The notes: generated by a model from the letters alone, not told the origin. Numbered from the stretch's first letter, positions 53,959-62,623 are shown. The stretch is 64,000 bases of DNA from Streptomyces hawaiiensis (GCF_004803895.1 NZ_CP021978.1:5146001-5210000); one strand, 5' to 3'. Translations and numbers: made by a program.

Positions 53959-54164
53959 GCGGCCTCCAGCTCGTCCTTGAAGGCGTCCAGGACGCTGCGG
54001 CGTACGCAGATGCGGCCGGACGGCGTGCGGCGGGCCTCGGGGGTGAGGCCACGGTCACGCCAGCGGTACCAAGTCGGGCGGCTGATGCCGAGTTCTTCCA
54101 GAACTTCCGGCAGGGGGATCAACTCGTCTTTCGGAGTGCGGCGGCGCCGGGTGGGCGTGGTCAT
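53955..54164 (-). CDS. xis: Excisionase / helix-turn-helix DNA-binding protein
   Basis: A 69-residue MerR/AlpA-like winged helix protein: LIPLPEVLEELGISRPTWYRWRDRGL as the HTH, then TPSGRICVRRSVLDAF as wing and dimer helix. The overlap with int and its size identify it as the directionality factor that bends att DNA for excision. The repeat-rich region upstream may be its binding or control region. Confidence 0.9.
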   Translation of the reverse strand: MTTPTRRRRTPKDELIPLPEVLEELGISRPTWYRWRDRGLTPEARRTPSGRICVRRSVLDAFKDELEAA

Positions 54165-54608
54165 GCTGAGGTCTCCATACCTGTGCGGCTGGGCGTGGCT
54201 GTGTCCGAAGCCGGGATTTCTGCGTCATCGCGTCACCTGCGTCAATGAGGCGTCTGACCTGCGGGTTCCGGTGACGCAGCGAGGCGGGTCCTGCGTCACC
54301 GATGACGTGGGCGCTCGTCACGGGGTGACGCCGATGACGCGGGATGACGCAGGATTCCCTGTCTGCGTCAGCGCTGTCGCCGCAGGTCAGCGGCTGTGTG
54401 TCGGGCCCGTGGTGACGCAGTGACGCAGATCTTCCCTACTTGGGAAAGAGAAAGGGGTGGTGTCTGTGGGTCTTTGCGTCCGCTCAGGGCTTGAAGAACG
54501 AGCCGCTTCGCGGCGCGACCGTGCAGGGCGGCTGGCGCCGCCGAACAGCAAGAGGAGCACCCGCGGGCGAGGCGTGCTCCTCTTGCTTGTCCGCCTGTCC
54601 GGGGGCGG
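54165..54608. promoter_or_regulatory. Non-coding region with iteron-like TGACGCAG cluster (putative origin or control region)
   Basis: About 440 bp between xis and the replication ATPase gene. Eight perfect copies of the 8-mer tgacgcag lie in 209 bp: four as ctgcgtca (54220, 54237, 54291, 54363) and four as tgacgcag (54272, 54345, 54413, 54421). Further tgacg cores lie at about 54303, 54326 and 54335. The density and the adjacent replication genes suggest a replication origin or the int/xis control site. No convincing ORF. Confidence 0.75.
54548..54586 (-). terminator. Terminator of the replication operon
   Basis: A perfect 13-bp stem (gcaagaggagcac / gtgctcctcttgc) with a 13-nt loop, just past the stop of the replication ATPase gene. 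Confidence 0.9.
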
Positions 54609-56084
54609 TCAGAACGCGGTCTGCTGCTCGGGCGGCGGAGGCGGGGCCTGGCGGCTGAGCTCGATGTAGCGGGCGGCGCTGGTGCGCCCCCAGTCAACCA
54701 GGACGCCCCGCGCGGCCAAGGTGGGCTGGATGCGCCGCAGCCGGTCGGACAACACCTTCCCCGTGGTGGGCCAGCCCTTGGGGAGCGGGCGGCATTCCTC
54801 GCCGCTGTAGAGGGCGGTCAGGGCGTGCAGCCACTCCGCCGACGTCATCCGCTCTTCCACGCCCGGGGTGAGTTCGGCGGCGTGCTTGAGGACCGTCTGC
54901 GCCAGGAGATCACCCTCGATCACGTCGTCGTTGAGGTCATCCAGGCTGGCCCGGTATGCCTCCAGCGTCCCGAAGCCGGTGGCGGTGTCGAGCTGGGCGC
55001 ACAGGTGGGCGAAGTCGGCCATCCGCAGATCGGTCGGAGTCTCGGCCTGCACTGCGCGGACCTTGACGGTCAGGTCGAGCAGGGAGCCGAGGACGATGGG
55101 CAGGATCTCGGCGTACTCGGCCCACAGCTCCGCTTCGGTGCGCCGTACCCGGGGGCGTTCCAGACGCAGGGTGAGGAGCCGTTCGGCAAGGTCGGGGCGG
55201 ATCACGCCGACGTCGATGCCGGTCAGCAGCATCGGGCGGCGGTAGCGGGAGCGGACGACGTCGCCGTCGGTGAACAGCGCGCGCTTGATGCTCTCGGCCC
55301 CGGTGATGATGCAGCACATGAGGTCGGACAGGTCCGGGGGCAGGTGGGAGAGGTTGTCCAGGGCGGTGATCCATCCGGCCGCAACCGCCGTGATCATGTT
55401 CTCTTCGTCCTTGGGCGCCCTGCGCAGGTCGCCGGTCATGCCCTCGATGATCCGCACGAGCATCCGCCCGCCGGTCGACTTGCCGGCGCCCTGCGGGCCG
55501 GTCAGGAACGGGGCCGGGACGGGCACGGACGGCTCCAGGCAGCCGATGAGCCACGCGATGGCCAGGGCCTCGGTCTTGGCGTCGGCGAAGTTGCACAGCC
55601 GCATCAGCAGATCGATGCCCTTGCCGTTGGTGTCCTTGGCGGGCAGGGGGAGCTCCCCCGTGAGCTGGGTGCGCCGCCAGCACACCTCCTCAGGGTCGGG
55701 GACGCGGACGTCCCAGCCGGTGGGGTGGATACGGACGGACCGGCCGTCGTCGCGGCCCAGGTCGAGCCAGGTGGCCCCGTCGAATCCGGGGGCCACGCGG
55801 ATGTGGGTGGGCTGTACCCGCTCGGTGAGGGCGAGAGCCTCGATCAAATCCAACGCCTCCTTGAGGGCGGTTCCGTTGAAGACGCCGACCCCGTCGCGGA
55901 AGAGGCCGACCATGAGTTCCTGCCGGTGGCTCCCGGTCGTGCCCTGGGAGCGGATCGGGCGGGCCACGGGGTGGCCGGTGCGCTGCGCGTACACGGTCCC
56001 GTCCACGGTGCGGAAGTACCGGAAGTGGGACTGCGCGTAGTCGGTGATGACCTGCCGGGCGGGGTTCTTCTCGTCGTCGGACAC
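54609..56084 (-). CDS. AICE replication ATPase/helicase-like protein
   Basis: A 491-residue protein with a P-loop, FLTGPQGAGKST (residues about 194-204), and a Walker B-like ITALDNLSHLP segment, then an arginine-rich region and a C-terminal helical/winged part ending in a Pro/Gln tail. It resembles the superfamily 3/D5-type ATPases encoded beside prim-pol proteins in phages and AICEs. It is likely the replicative helicase used when the excised element replicates. The GTG at 56084 lies 1 nt after the prim-pol stop, so the two are coupled. Confidence 0.82.
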   Translation of the reverse strand: MSDDEKNPARQVITDYAQSHFRYFRTVDGTVYAQRTGHPVARPIRSQGTTGSHRQELMVGLFRDGVGVFNGTALKEALDLIEALALTERVQPTHIRVAPGFDGATWLDLGRDDGRSVRIHPTGWDVRVPDPEEVCWRRTQLTGELPLPAKDTNGKGIDLLMRLCNFADAKTEALAIAWLIGCLEPSVPVPAPFLTGPQGAGKSTGGRMLVRIIEGMTGDLRRAPKDEENMITAVAAGWITALDNLSHLPPDLSDLMCCIITGAESIKRALFTDGDVVRSRYRRPMLLTGIDVGVIRPDLAERLLTLRLERPRVRRTEAELWAEYAEILPIVLGSLLDLTVKVRAVQAETPTDLRMADFAHLCAQLDTATGFGTLEAYRASLDDLNDDVIEGDLLAQTVLKHAAELTPGVEERMTSAEWLHALTALYSGEECRPLPKGWPTTGKVLSDRLRRIQPTLAARGVLVDWGRTSAARYIELSRQAPPPPPEQQTAF

Positions 56085-56085
56085 G

Positions 56086-56922
56086 TCACAGTCCCAACGT
56101 GGTCAGGGCGTTGGCCCACGCTTCCGTGCAGTGTCGGGGGGTCTCGCCCTTGGCCTGCGCGGCGGTGAACAGCCGGTTGACGTGGGTGTCGGTGAGGCAG
56201 CCGCACCGGCCGTGCGTGGACAGCACGGCGAGGAACGTGCGATACACGGTCGCGTGGACGGCGCTGCGGGCCTCGCTGATGCGCTGCTCTGCCATGGCGA
56301 TCCCGCGCTCCAGATAGGCGGGCGTGCGGTGCCTGCACTCGCCCCCGTGGCCCCTCAGAGGCACTGAGAGGCTCTGTGGCGTCCTACGGGCTGTGGTCGG
56401 GTCCTTTACTGCCAGCGCGCGCACAGCGTCCGGGAGAGCGGCTGTGGTGCCGGTGCCGGGGCCGAGCCAACGGGCGTACGCCATAAGGGACTTGATGTCG
56501 ACGCCGGTGCGGACGGCGTTCACGGACCGCATGGCGCCCTGGTAGATCCAGTGCTCCCCCCGCGTTGTCGGCACGGTCCGAGTGGCAGGCAGGCTCTCAC
56601 GGGCCCAGGCGACGGCCGCCGCGTCGTCCAGGTCCACGACGGTCAGGCCGGCGCCGCCGGGGTGGTAGGCGATGGCGGCGGCCCGGCGCCACGCGGTCCC
56701 CCATGTCGGGGAGGTGAGAACGTGCGGGTCGGTGGTGGCGGCGGCCCACGCGTGGCAGACCCCGGGGCACTGGCAGGGGCCGGGGGTCTTCATGTTCGGC
56801 CGTCCGCCGCACGCGTTGCCGGTGCAGGCGGGGCAGTTGCCGAACGGCACCTTGCCCGCCCGCAGGGGCAGGGGCGGGATGCCGTTCGCGGCGAGGCTGA
56901 GGGCGGTGTGCAGGAGATTCAT
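56086..56922 (-). CDS. Bifunctional DNA primase/polymerase (prim-pol, AEP superfamily)
   Basis: A 278-residue protein. LSLAANGIPPLPLRAGKVPF is the family start. A cysteine cluster (CPACTGNAC, then CQCPGVCH) probably binds zinc. The catalytic acid pair lies in GLTVVDLDD (Asp97/Asp99), followed by TTRGEHWIYQG with the conserved His. It should start and extend DNA chains for replication of the element. The ATG at 56922 overlaps the DpdA-like gene by 4 bp; the frame open to 57012 is not used. Confidence 0.88.
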   Translation of the reverse strand: MNLLHTALSLAANGIPPLPLRAGKVPFGNCPACTGNACGGRPNMKTPGPCQCPGVCHAWAAATTDPHVLTSPTWGTAWRRAAAIAYHPGGAGLTVVDLDDAAAVAWARESLPATRTVPTTRGEHWIYQGAMRSVNAVRTGVDIKSLMAYARWLGPGTGTTAALPDAVRALAVKDPTTARRTPQSLSVPLRGHGGECRHRTPAYLERGIAMAEQRISEARSAVHATVYRTFLAVLSTHGRCGCLTDTHVNRLFTAAQAKGETPRHCTEAWANALTTLGL

Positions 56923-57803
56923 GCGGCACTCCGGTCGGTCAGGAGCATCTGGCCATGGGTGGGGATGGCGCTGATGACGCGCTCGCGCCACATCAGGGCG
57001 TAGTCGATGCAATTCGCGCAGTTCTTGTGCGTGTGGCCGGGCAGCGGGGGCCGCCGGCGGGCGTGGGAGCTCCAGGCGGCGGAGTCCGCGGAGGCCAGCA
57101 GGTGACCGACTCGTTCAAGACCGAGGATTTTGAAGCCGAAGCCGTGGAGCTTGAAGCCATGCGCAGCCATCGCGGTGACGATCGCGGCGCCCTGGCGGGT
57201 GGACTGCAACCGGCACACCGACCCGAGCCCGACGACCGGTTCGGCCCGCAGGTCGACACCGGCCCGCTCGTACAGCTCCACGCACCGCTCGTAGGCAGGG
57301 ATGGTGTCGCCCTGGAGAACGGGGGCAATGCGCAGGTCCGGGGCGAGGGAGCGCAGTTCGAGGAAGTTGGCCACCGTGCGCCGCTGGTGCTCGGCAACGC
57401 TGAGGTGGGTGCCGACGAAGTACTGCCCGCCGAACCAGCCGCCTTCGATGATGGCTTTCTCGCACATCCAGTCCTGCGGGGCGGCCCAGTCGTAGGGGCC
57501 GACGTGTTCCCAGATGCGGCGCAGGTCATCGACGTACTTGCGGGGCGGGCGGGTCCATGTGCCCTTGTCCTTGAGCTCCATAAAGCCGCCGGAGTCGATG
57601 GCGTAGGGACCGCGGGCTACGTCCCACTTGATGGCGCGGTCCCAGTGCTCGGACTTCAAGAACAGCGGCACATCGGTGAGACGCAGCCAGTGCCGTTTGT
57701 GCGTGGTCAGGTAGAACCGCATCCCGCCCGCCGCGGGAGCTCCCGGGAGCAGGGTGCGAACGGCCGGCGGTAAGACTCGCCCGATGGTGGTGGGTTGCGT
57801 CAT
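56919..57803 (-). CDS. DpdA/TGT-like deazapurine DNA-modification family protein
   Basis: A 294-residue protein with features of tRNA-guanine transglycosylases and their DNA-acting relatives. YAIDSGGFMEL (Asp70) matches the base-pocket Asp motif, APVLQGD (160-166) the GxVQG-like motif, EPVVGLGSVCRL (188-199) the second glycine loop, and ASADSAAW (Asp240) the likely nucleophile. HTHKNCANC (257-265) offers possible zinc ligands. TGT needs CxCxxC plus His, so the metal site is reduced. It starts the coupled prim-pol/helicase operon (GGAGG 9 nt before ATG). No queC/D/E, preQ0 or dpd restriction partners are visible. Function as a 7-deazaguanine inserter is inferred. Confidence 0.78.
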   Translation of the reverse strand: MTQPTTIGRVLPPAVRTLLPGAPAAGGMRFYLTTHKRHWLRLTDVPLFLKSEHWDRAIKWDVARGPYAIDSGGFMELKDKGTWTRPPRKYVDDLRRIWEHVGPYDWAAPQDWMCEKAIIEGGWFGGQYFVGTHLSVAEHQRRTVANFLELRSLAPDLRIAPVLQGDTIPAYERCVELYERAGVDLRAEPVVGLGSVCRLQSTRQGAAIVTAMAAHGFKLHGFGFKILGLERVGHLLASADSAAWSSHARRRPPLPGHTHKNCANCIDYALMWRERVISAIPTHGQMLLTDRSAA

Positions 57804-57842
57804 GCTGGATGACCTCCAACAGGTCAGTTGTTGGCTGGATGA

Positions 57843-57887
57843 CAAGGGCGGCCCCGGGTTCTTGGCGGAATGTGGGGGCCGCCCTTG
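57843..57887 (-). terminator. Terminator upstream of the replication operon
   Basis: A perfect 13-bp stem (caagggcggcccc / ggggccgcccttg) with a 19-nt loop, immediately after the stop of the small membrane protein gene. Confidence 0.85.
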
Positions 57888-57893
57888 GCGTAG

Positions 57894-58358
57894 CTACTGG
57901 TAGAAGCGGTTGCGCTTGATGACGGCCTTTCGGATGTTGACCGTCGTTCCGGCGCCGTGCCGGTTGGCGCTGAAGACCTGGACGGCGATCCATCCGCCGA
58001 AGATGACGGCGGCCAGGGTGATGAGCTGGGTGATCAGCGCAGCGAGCGCGGTGATGAACGTGGTCAGCATCAGCAGTCCGCCGCACACGGCGAGGAATCC
58101 GATGCCCCCGAGGGCGACGTTCACCGCCGTCCGGGAGACGGCCGGCTTGGCGGCGACCGGTTCGGGCTGCGCGGTGGGGATGGCGTAGCCAGTGACGACT
58201 CGGCCGTCCGGCAGGACGACGCTCGCGACCGCCGGGACGGTGTGCGGCTGGACGGGGGCGAGCGGCGCCGGCGTGACGGCGGCGGGGGTGATGGGGGTGG
58301 GGTGGTGGACTTCCACGGCCCCCTGCGCGGGGGTCTGGCGGGCGTGTTCGGGGTACAT
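57894..58358 (-). CDS. Small AICE membrane protein (Spd-like)
   Basis: A 154-residue protein. A Pro/Ala/Val-rich hydrophilic N-terminus (1-72) is followed by two hydrophobic helices (about 78-100 and 105-130) and a basic tail. Resembles intramycelial spread (Spd) proteins of conjugative Streptomyces plasmids, which assist TraB. GGAAGGGATTCC precedes the ATG. It lies between the terminator and the repeat cluster by traB. Confidence 0.7.
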   Translation of the reverse strand: MYPEHARQTPAQGAVEVHHPTPITPAAVTPAPLAPVQPHTVPAVASVVLPDGRVVTGYAIPTAQPEPVAAKPAVSRTAVNVALGGIGFLAVCGGLLMLTTFITALAALITQLITLAAVIFGGWIAVQVFSANRHGAGTTVNIRKAVIKRNRFYQ

Positions 58359-58562
58359 GCGGAATCCCTTCCGAACGTTGGTCAGGGAGGCAGAGACACC
58401 CCCTTCGGGGTGCCGTGTGGAGGGGTGTTTCGGGGGTCTGACCTGCGAGCCTCCCTGACTCCCTGACTGATCATTTATGCAGGTCAGGGCCAGGGAGGCG
58501 GGCCAGGGAGGCGGTCAGGGAGTTCTCCCTGCCTCCCTGACCCGTCGAGGGTCGGCTCCCTG
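58359..58562. promoter_or_regulatory. Putative transfer locus (clt) with TraB-recognition-like repeats
   Basis: 204 bp between traB and the small membrane protein gene. The 8-mer gtcaggga occurs five times perfectly: forward at 58381 and 58514, reverse (tccctgac) at 58452, 58460 and 58534. Near-matches (cagggagg, gtcagggc) lie at 58483-58510. Streptomyces TraB proteins bind arrays of 8-bp repeats (TRS) next to their own gene through a C-terminal winged helix. Position, unit length and copy number fit that picture. Confidence 0.7.
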
Positions 58563-60680
58563 TCATCCGTCGGCGGAAGCGGAATCCTCGTTGTCGCGGT
58601 TGGCGAGGGCGCGGGCAACGCGGTCGCGGGCGACGACCATCACGCCGTCGGACTTGTACGGCTCGGCGTCGGCGTCGTCCAGGACGCGCTTGAGGTCGAT
58701 GAACGACCAGCCGCCGTAGGCGTCCGCGTTCAGCGTGGCGAGTCGCGCCAGCACGTCCTTGGTCCGCACCCGCGACGCGGTGCCGATGACGTCGAAGATG
58801 TCGATGAGCGGGTCGTGGTCCTCGCCGTGGTCGATGGCGTGCAGGGTGGTGACGCCGTCGCGCAGGGCCTTGGCCCGGTCGGTGATGGCTTCGGCGGCGT
58901 CGTCGTCGATGTAGTGCGTGCGCACCGTGATGGACGACTGTCCGGCGGGGATGGTGATGCCGTCGGAGGCGACGACCAGGGTTCCCCGGTCCAGGCCCGG
59001 ACGCAGCAGGTTCGGCGCGGCGCCCCCGTCGACGGCCTTGTCTCCCAGGGCCATGCGGGCCTGCGACTCGGTGCCCAAAGCGAGGGAGGCGCGGGTGTGG
59101 GCGCCCTCCCGTACGAGCTTGGGAAGGTTCTCGTTGGTCGGGTCCTGGGTGCCCTGCCACATCAGCACGTTCACGGCCCGCCCCTGGTTGTGGATCTTGC
59201 GGACGGCCATGAAGTACCGGGAGTTGGCCTTGGACCCGCCATAGGGGCGCTTCTCAGCGTCCTTGGCCGGGCACATGAACGCCACCTGCGCCTCGTCGAC
59301 CAGCACGATCAGCGGCGGGAACTGAGTTCCGGGCGGCGCCTGAATGCGGCGGTTCATCTCGTCGACGGCGCCCTCGACCATCTCGGTCACCTGGATCACG
59401 TGCTCATCGGTGGGCCCCTGGATCAGGGTGGTGGCGAGCCCGTCGAACATGGCCCAGTCGCCCACGCCCTTGAGGTCGCCCATGAGGAACTGCACCGACT
59501 TGTCCAGCGACAGCCACAGGGCCAGGGAGCGCAGGGCCACCGTCTTGCCCTGGTTCGACAGGCCCGTGATGAGCAGGTGGCGCTGGTACAGGCTCAGGCT
59601 CGCGGCGTCGCCGCGCAGGTCCTGACCCCACGGGGCGCGGCCCTTGGTGTAGTCGGCGGTCATGGTCTCGTCGGTGACCAGCGGGGACGGGCCGATCGGC
59701 TCGTCCAGCGCGCCGGAGTCTGCGATCCACAGCCGCACCGTCCGTGCGGCCTGCGGGATCGTGATGAACACCTCGTGCTCGTGCCGGGTCAGGTTCTCGG
59801 CGAGCTTCCTGCGCTTGTTCTGCACCTCGTTGGTCGACACCCCGGAAGGAAGGGTCACGTCGACCTCGACACCGCATCCCGCGATGGTGATCGGTCCGAG
59901 CATGCTCGCGCCGGCGTCGCCCATCTCCTTGATGGCGCGCGCTAGGGCGGGCACCCCGAGGTCGCGCAGGGCCTTGACCACGATGGACGGCGTGATCGGC
60001 TCACCCTCACCCGACCGCACGTTGGCGGGCAGCGCCCACGCGGGGGCGGCGTGCTGCTTGCGGCCGACCGACCACAGGGCGAGCAGGGCGAGGAACGGGC
60101 CGATCGTGAGCGCCGGGCCCCAGACGACCTGCACGATCCGGATCAGGAGGGCGATGAAGTCGATGGTCGCGGTCAGCGGGGTGATGACGTCGGCGACGTG
60201 GCCGGTGTTGAGGGCCATGACGATGCCGAGGGCGACCAAGACGCCGACGCTCATTCCGGCGCCGACGGCTACGCCCTTGGCGGCCTCGACGGGCGAGTGC
60301 AGGAGGTCCATGCGGCGGTGATGGCGGGCGGCGCGGAAGCGCTGCAACCGCTCCTCCCACTCTTCGGCCGCTTCCAGGTTCCCCGCGGCTTCAGCCGCCC
60401 GGATCATCCGCTCATAGCGGGAGCCGGTACGGCCGTCCCAGGCGCGGCGGGCCACGATCCGGCCCCCGTTGAACGTGTAGGACCCGTGCCGGGCCACCGC
60501 GCGCACGGTCGCCCTGGTCGTCTCGTGCGTGACGGCCGTCTTCACCGCTCGCCCTGAGCGCACCCACAGCGGCACGGGCCGGGCGGGCGGCGCGTCCGGG
60601 ACGACGGTCAGAACCGTGGGGGCGGTGTCGTCGGCCGGGGGGTCGGTGGGCTTGTGGAGGTGGACGACGTTCTCAGACAT
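58563..60680 (-). CDS. traB: TraB-type FtsK/SpoIIIE DNA translocase
   Basis: A 705-residue conjugation motor. Two membrane helices lie near 133-156 and 186-206. The motor domain has Walker A GLSNQGKT (373-380) and Walker B PPLIVLVDEAQ (455-465). The C-terminal winged helix (about 620-705, KDVLARLATLN and GWSFIDLKRVL) is the expected DNA-sequence reader. It moves double-stranded DNA between mycelia. The ATG at 60680 has AGGAG upstream; the open frame to 60764 is not supported. Confidence 0.93.
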   Translation of the reverse strand: MSENVVHLHKPTDPPADDTAPTVLTVVPDAPPARPVPLWVRSGRAVKTAVTHETTRATVRAVARHGSYTFNGGRIVARRAWDGRTGSRYERMIRAAEAAGNLEAAEEWEERLQRFRAARHHRRMDLLHSPVEAAKGVAVGAGMSVGVLVALGIVMALNTGHVADVITPLTATIDFIALLIRIVQVVWGPALTIGPFLALLALWSVGRKQHAAPAWALPANVRSGEGEPITPSIVVKALRDLGVPALARAIKEMGDAGASMLGPITIAGCGVEVDVTLPSGVSTNEVQNKRRKLAENLTRHEHEVFITIPQAARTVRLWIADSGALDEPIGPSPLVTDETMTADYTKGRAPWGQDLRGDAASLSLYQRHLLITGLSNQGKTVALRSLALWLSLDKSVQFLMGDLKGVGDWAMFDGLATTLIQGPTDEHVIQVTEMVEGAVDEMNRRIQAPPGTQFPPLIVLVDEAQVAFMCPAKDAEKRPYGGSKANSRYFMAVRKIHNQGRAVNVLMWQGTQDPTNENLPKLVREGAHTRASLALGTESQARMALGDKAVDGGAAPNLLRPGLDRGTLVVASDGITIPAGQSSITVRTHYIDDDAAEAITDRAKALRDGVTTLHAIDHGEDHDPLIDIFDVIGTASRVRTKDVLARLATLNADAYGGWSFIDLKRVLDDADAEPYKSDGVMVVARDRVARALANRDNEDSASADG

Positions 60681-60730
60681 GCTGGAACTGCTCCTGACTG
60701 CCCCATCGGGGCGGGAGTAAGGGAGAGAGC

Positions 60731-60768
60731 CGGGGTGGCCGTGTCCGTGGAAAGAGGCGGCCACCCCG
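60731..60768 (-). terminator. Hairpin upstream of traB
   Basis: An 11-bp stem (cggggtggccg / cggccaccccg) between the stop of the preceding small gene and traB. It likely separates traB expression from the upstream small-gene operon. Confidence 0.75.
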
Positions 60769-60781
60769 GCGTGATGGCTGG

Positions 60782-61099
60782 TCAGAACCAGCCCGACGAC
60801 TTCCTCTTGGCCTTGTCGCGGGCGGCCTCGGTGATGAGCCGCTGACGCTCGCCGTGCAGGGCGGTCAACTCCGCGTTCAGCCGCATCTCAGCGGCCGATC
60901 CGATGGAGTCCATCCGGTCCTCAGCGCCGGTCGTGCTGCGGCCCCGGTGGACGCTGCGGGCGCCGCTGGCCATCGCGCGAGTCATTGCGAGCCGTTCACG
61001 GCTGGTCAGCGGCCACCACTCGCCCCGCCGCACGGCTTCCAGCTTCTTTGTGGTCGCCCGGATCTCGCGGTCCAGACGGCGAATGTCGGAGTTGCCCAT
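60782..61099 (-). CDS. Small AICE protein, predicted coiled coil
   Basis: A 105-residue highly charged protein with two helical stretches (about 3-25, LDREIRATTKKLEAV, and 72-95, ELTALHGERQRLITEAARDKAK). Family not recognised beyond its recurrent presence in Streptomyces integrative elements. The stop of the upstream gene and its ATG share a TGATG, so it is translationally coupled. Role unknown, perhaps in transfer. Confidence 0.7.
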   Translation of the reverse strand: MGNSDIRRLDREIRATTKKLEAVRRGEWWPLTSRERLAMTRAMASGARSVHRGRSTTGAEDRMDSIGSAAEMRLNAELTALHGERQRLITEAARDKAKRKSSGWF

Positions 61100-61446
61100 C
61101 AGGTACTCCCTTCGGACCCGTGCGGGTCGGGGTAGGCGCAGGGCACGCAGGTGCCGAGCGAAATGGGGATGACGTATCCGGCGTCACACCGGCAGGCCGG
61201 GCAGATGCGGCGAGCGGCGTTCGCCTTGGCCAGTGCCGCCCACCGGTCCGGGGTCATCGGCCGGACCGGCTTGGCGAGGTCGACGCGGTAGAGGTAGGCG
61301 ACCAGCGGCCCCCGGCGGCGGCGCGGCCGTTCGAGCTGAGCGGCCACAGCCTGACCGCCGGGGCGCAGGTCGCGGGCCCTGAGTTGGCGGCGGGTGGCGT
61401 AGCCGTCCGGGGCGAGGTGCCACCGGAACACCGGTAGCGTCCCCAT
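61099..61446 (-). CDS. RRQ(R)L-motif zinc-binding AICE protein
   Basis: A 115-residue protein. RRQLRARDLRPGG near the N-terminus is the motif that names this actinobacterial family; CPACRCDAG and GTCVPCAY near the C-terminus give two CxxC-type pairs for one zinc. Commonly encoded in AICE transfer operons. TGATG coupling on both sides. The ATG at 61446 is chosen from homologue-like length; the frame reaches 61467. Confidence 0.78.
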   Translation of the reverse strand: MGTLPVFRWHLAPDGYATRRQLRARDLRPGGQAVAAQLERPRRRRGPLVAYLYRVDLAKPVRPMTPDRWAALAKANAARRICPACRCDAGYVIPISLGTCVPCAYPDPHGSEGST

Positions 61447-62303
61447 CAGGCGACGACGCGCTTCCAAGCGGCCCGCAACCGGACCTCCGATGCGGCGTGA
61501 CCGGCCGCCCGGAAGCGGGCGGACATCTCGCGGTAGGACAGGGCAGGAGTCTCGCTGTGGCGGATCTCGTCGACCAGCGCGTCAAGCGCCTCATCCGTGA
61601 GCGCGGGTCCCGTCTCCAGCGCGGGAACGGGCTGAGTGGGCCCCCACACCGGGAGCTCCCACGGGGGCGTGACGCCGTGTGTGACGCGGGTCGTCACGCT
61701 GGTCAGCGCCCTGCCGGTGTCCTCGCCGTCGCGCGCCGTCTCCAGCGTCGACCACGCTCCGGCCAGGGTGACGGCAGTCCTTGCTTGGACGCGTGCGACG
61801 CGTGCCCCGGCGGCCGTCACGGCCGTCAGTCGCGTCTCCTCCGTGCGGGCCTCGGCGAGCAGCCGGGCGCGCGCCACGGCCGCCTCGTCGCGGGACTCCT
61901 GCTGAATCCCGCGGATCGCTCCGAGGGCGCCCGGGGTGAGCGCGGTGCGCTCCCACAACCCGTGCACCAGCCACAGGGCCTTGGCCGCGACCGGCAGCCA
62001 CGCCACGGCCAGCCACGCGCCGGCCGACTCCTCAGCCGTGAGCGCGTGGGCGACCAGGACGCCCGTGGCGATCAGGCCGAAGGCCCAGCCGACGGCGGTC
62101 ACGGCGTGGCTGTGGTCGCCCTGCGCGGCCAACCGGCGTTCGTAGGCGAGGGTGGCGAGCCATCCGCCGTCGATGCCGAGACCGACGACCAGGGCGACGG
62201 GCCACGGCATGGCCGTGCCCAGCCACATCACGACCACGGCGAGGGTGAGCACCATGGACACCGCCGTCATCGCCACGGCGGGCAGAACGGTCTTGGCGTT
62301 CAC
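61446..62303 (-). CDS. SpdB-like membrane protein of the AICE
   Basis: A 285-residue protein with four hydrophobic segments in the first 125 residues (about 5-28, 35-50, 68-88, 98-120), then a long Ala/Arg/Glu-rich helical region (about 130-215) and a C-terminal domain with SYREMSARFRAAG resembling a helix-turn-helix. DUF2637/SpdB-like layout; such proteins cooperate with TraB in plasmid spread between compartments. GTG at 62303 overlaps the upstream stop (GTGA). Confidence 0.75.
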   Translation of the reverse strand: MNAKTVLPAVAMTAVSMVLTLAVVVMWLGTAMPWPVALVVGLGIDGGWLATLAYERRLAAQGDHSHAVTAVGWAFGLIATGVLVAHALTAEESAGAWLAVAWLPVAAKALWLVHGLWERTALTPGALGAIRGIQQESRDEAAVARARLLAEARTEETRLTAVTAAGARVARVQARTAVTLAGAWSTLETARDGEDTGRALTSVTTRVTHGVTPPWELPVWGPTQPVPALETGPALTDEALDALVDEIRHSETPALSYREMSARFRAAGHAASEVRLRAAWKRVVA

Positions 62304-62623
62304 GCCGCACCCCCGTCCGCAGCGGATACGTCGGTGTAGCCGTGCAGGTGCACCTCTGCGCCCGCGTAGTCGGTCGATGCCTTCAGCACGCGTGTCGTGC
62401 CGGCGGCCTGCAGCCCGTGGGTCACCGTCTCCGGTGGCACGGCCAGGGCCTCCCGCCACGCCTCGAACGCGTGCAGACCCTCGTGGAAGCGCAGGGTCAG
62501 CCGTTCGGGGTAGATGCGGGACAGGTCGACGTCCGGGGCGGGCAGGTGCCCGAAGTCAGCAGCGAGCAGCCGCAGCACGCGCAAGGGCGCGGCCAGACCG
62601 TCCAGCGTCAGCAGCTCGTTCAC
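62300..62623 (-). CDS. Small AICE protein, unknown function
   Basis: A 107-residue hydrophilic protein, no membrane segment: LRLLAADFGHLPAPDV and WREALAVPPETVTHGLQ are its clearest blocks. Conserved type in Streptomyces integrative elements, but no function is known to me. GTG start and GTGA overlaps on both sides place it firmly in the small-gene operon. Confidence 0.72.
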   Translation of the reverse strand: MNELLTLDGLAAPLRVLRLLAADFGHLPAPDVDLSRIYPERLTLRFHEGLHAFEAWREALAVPPETVTHGLQAAGTTRVLKASTDYAGAEVHLHGYTDVSAADGGAA

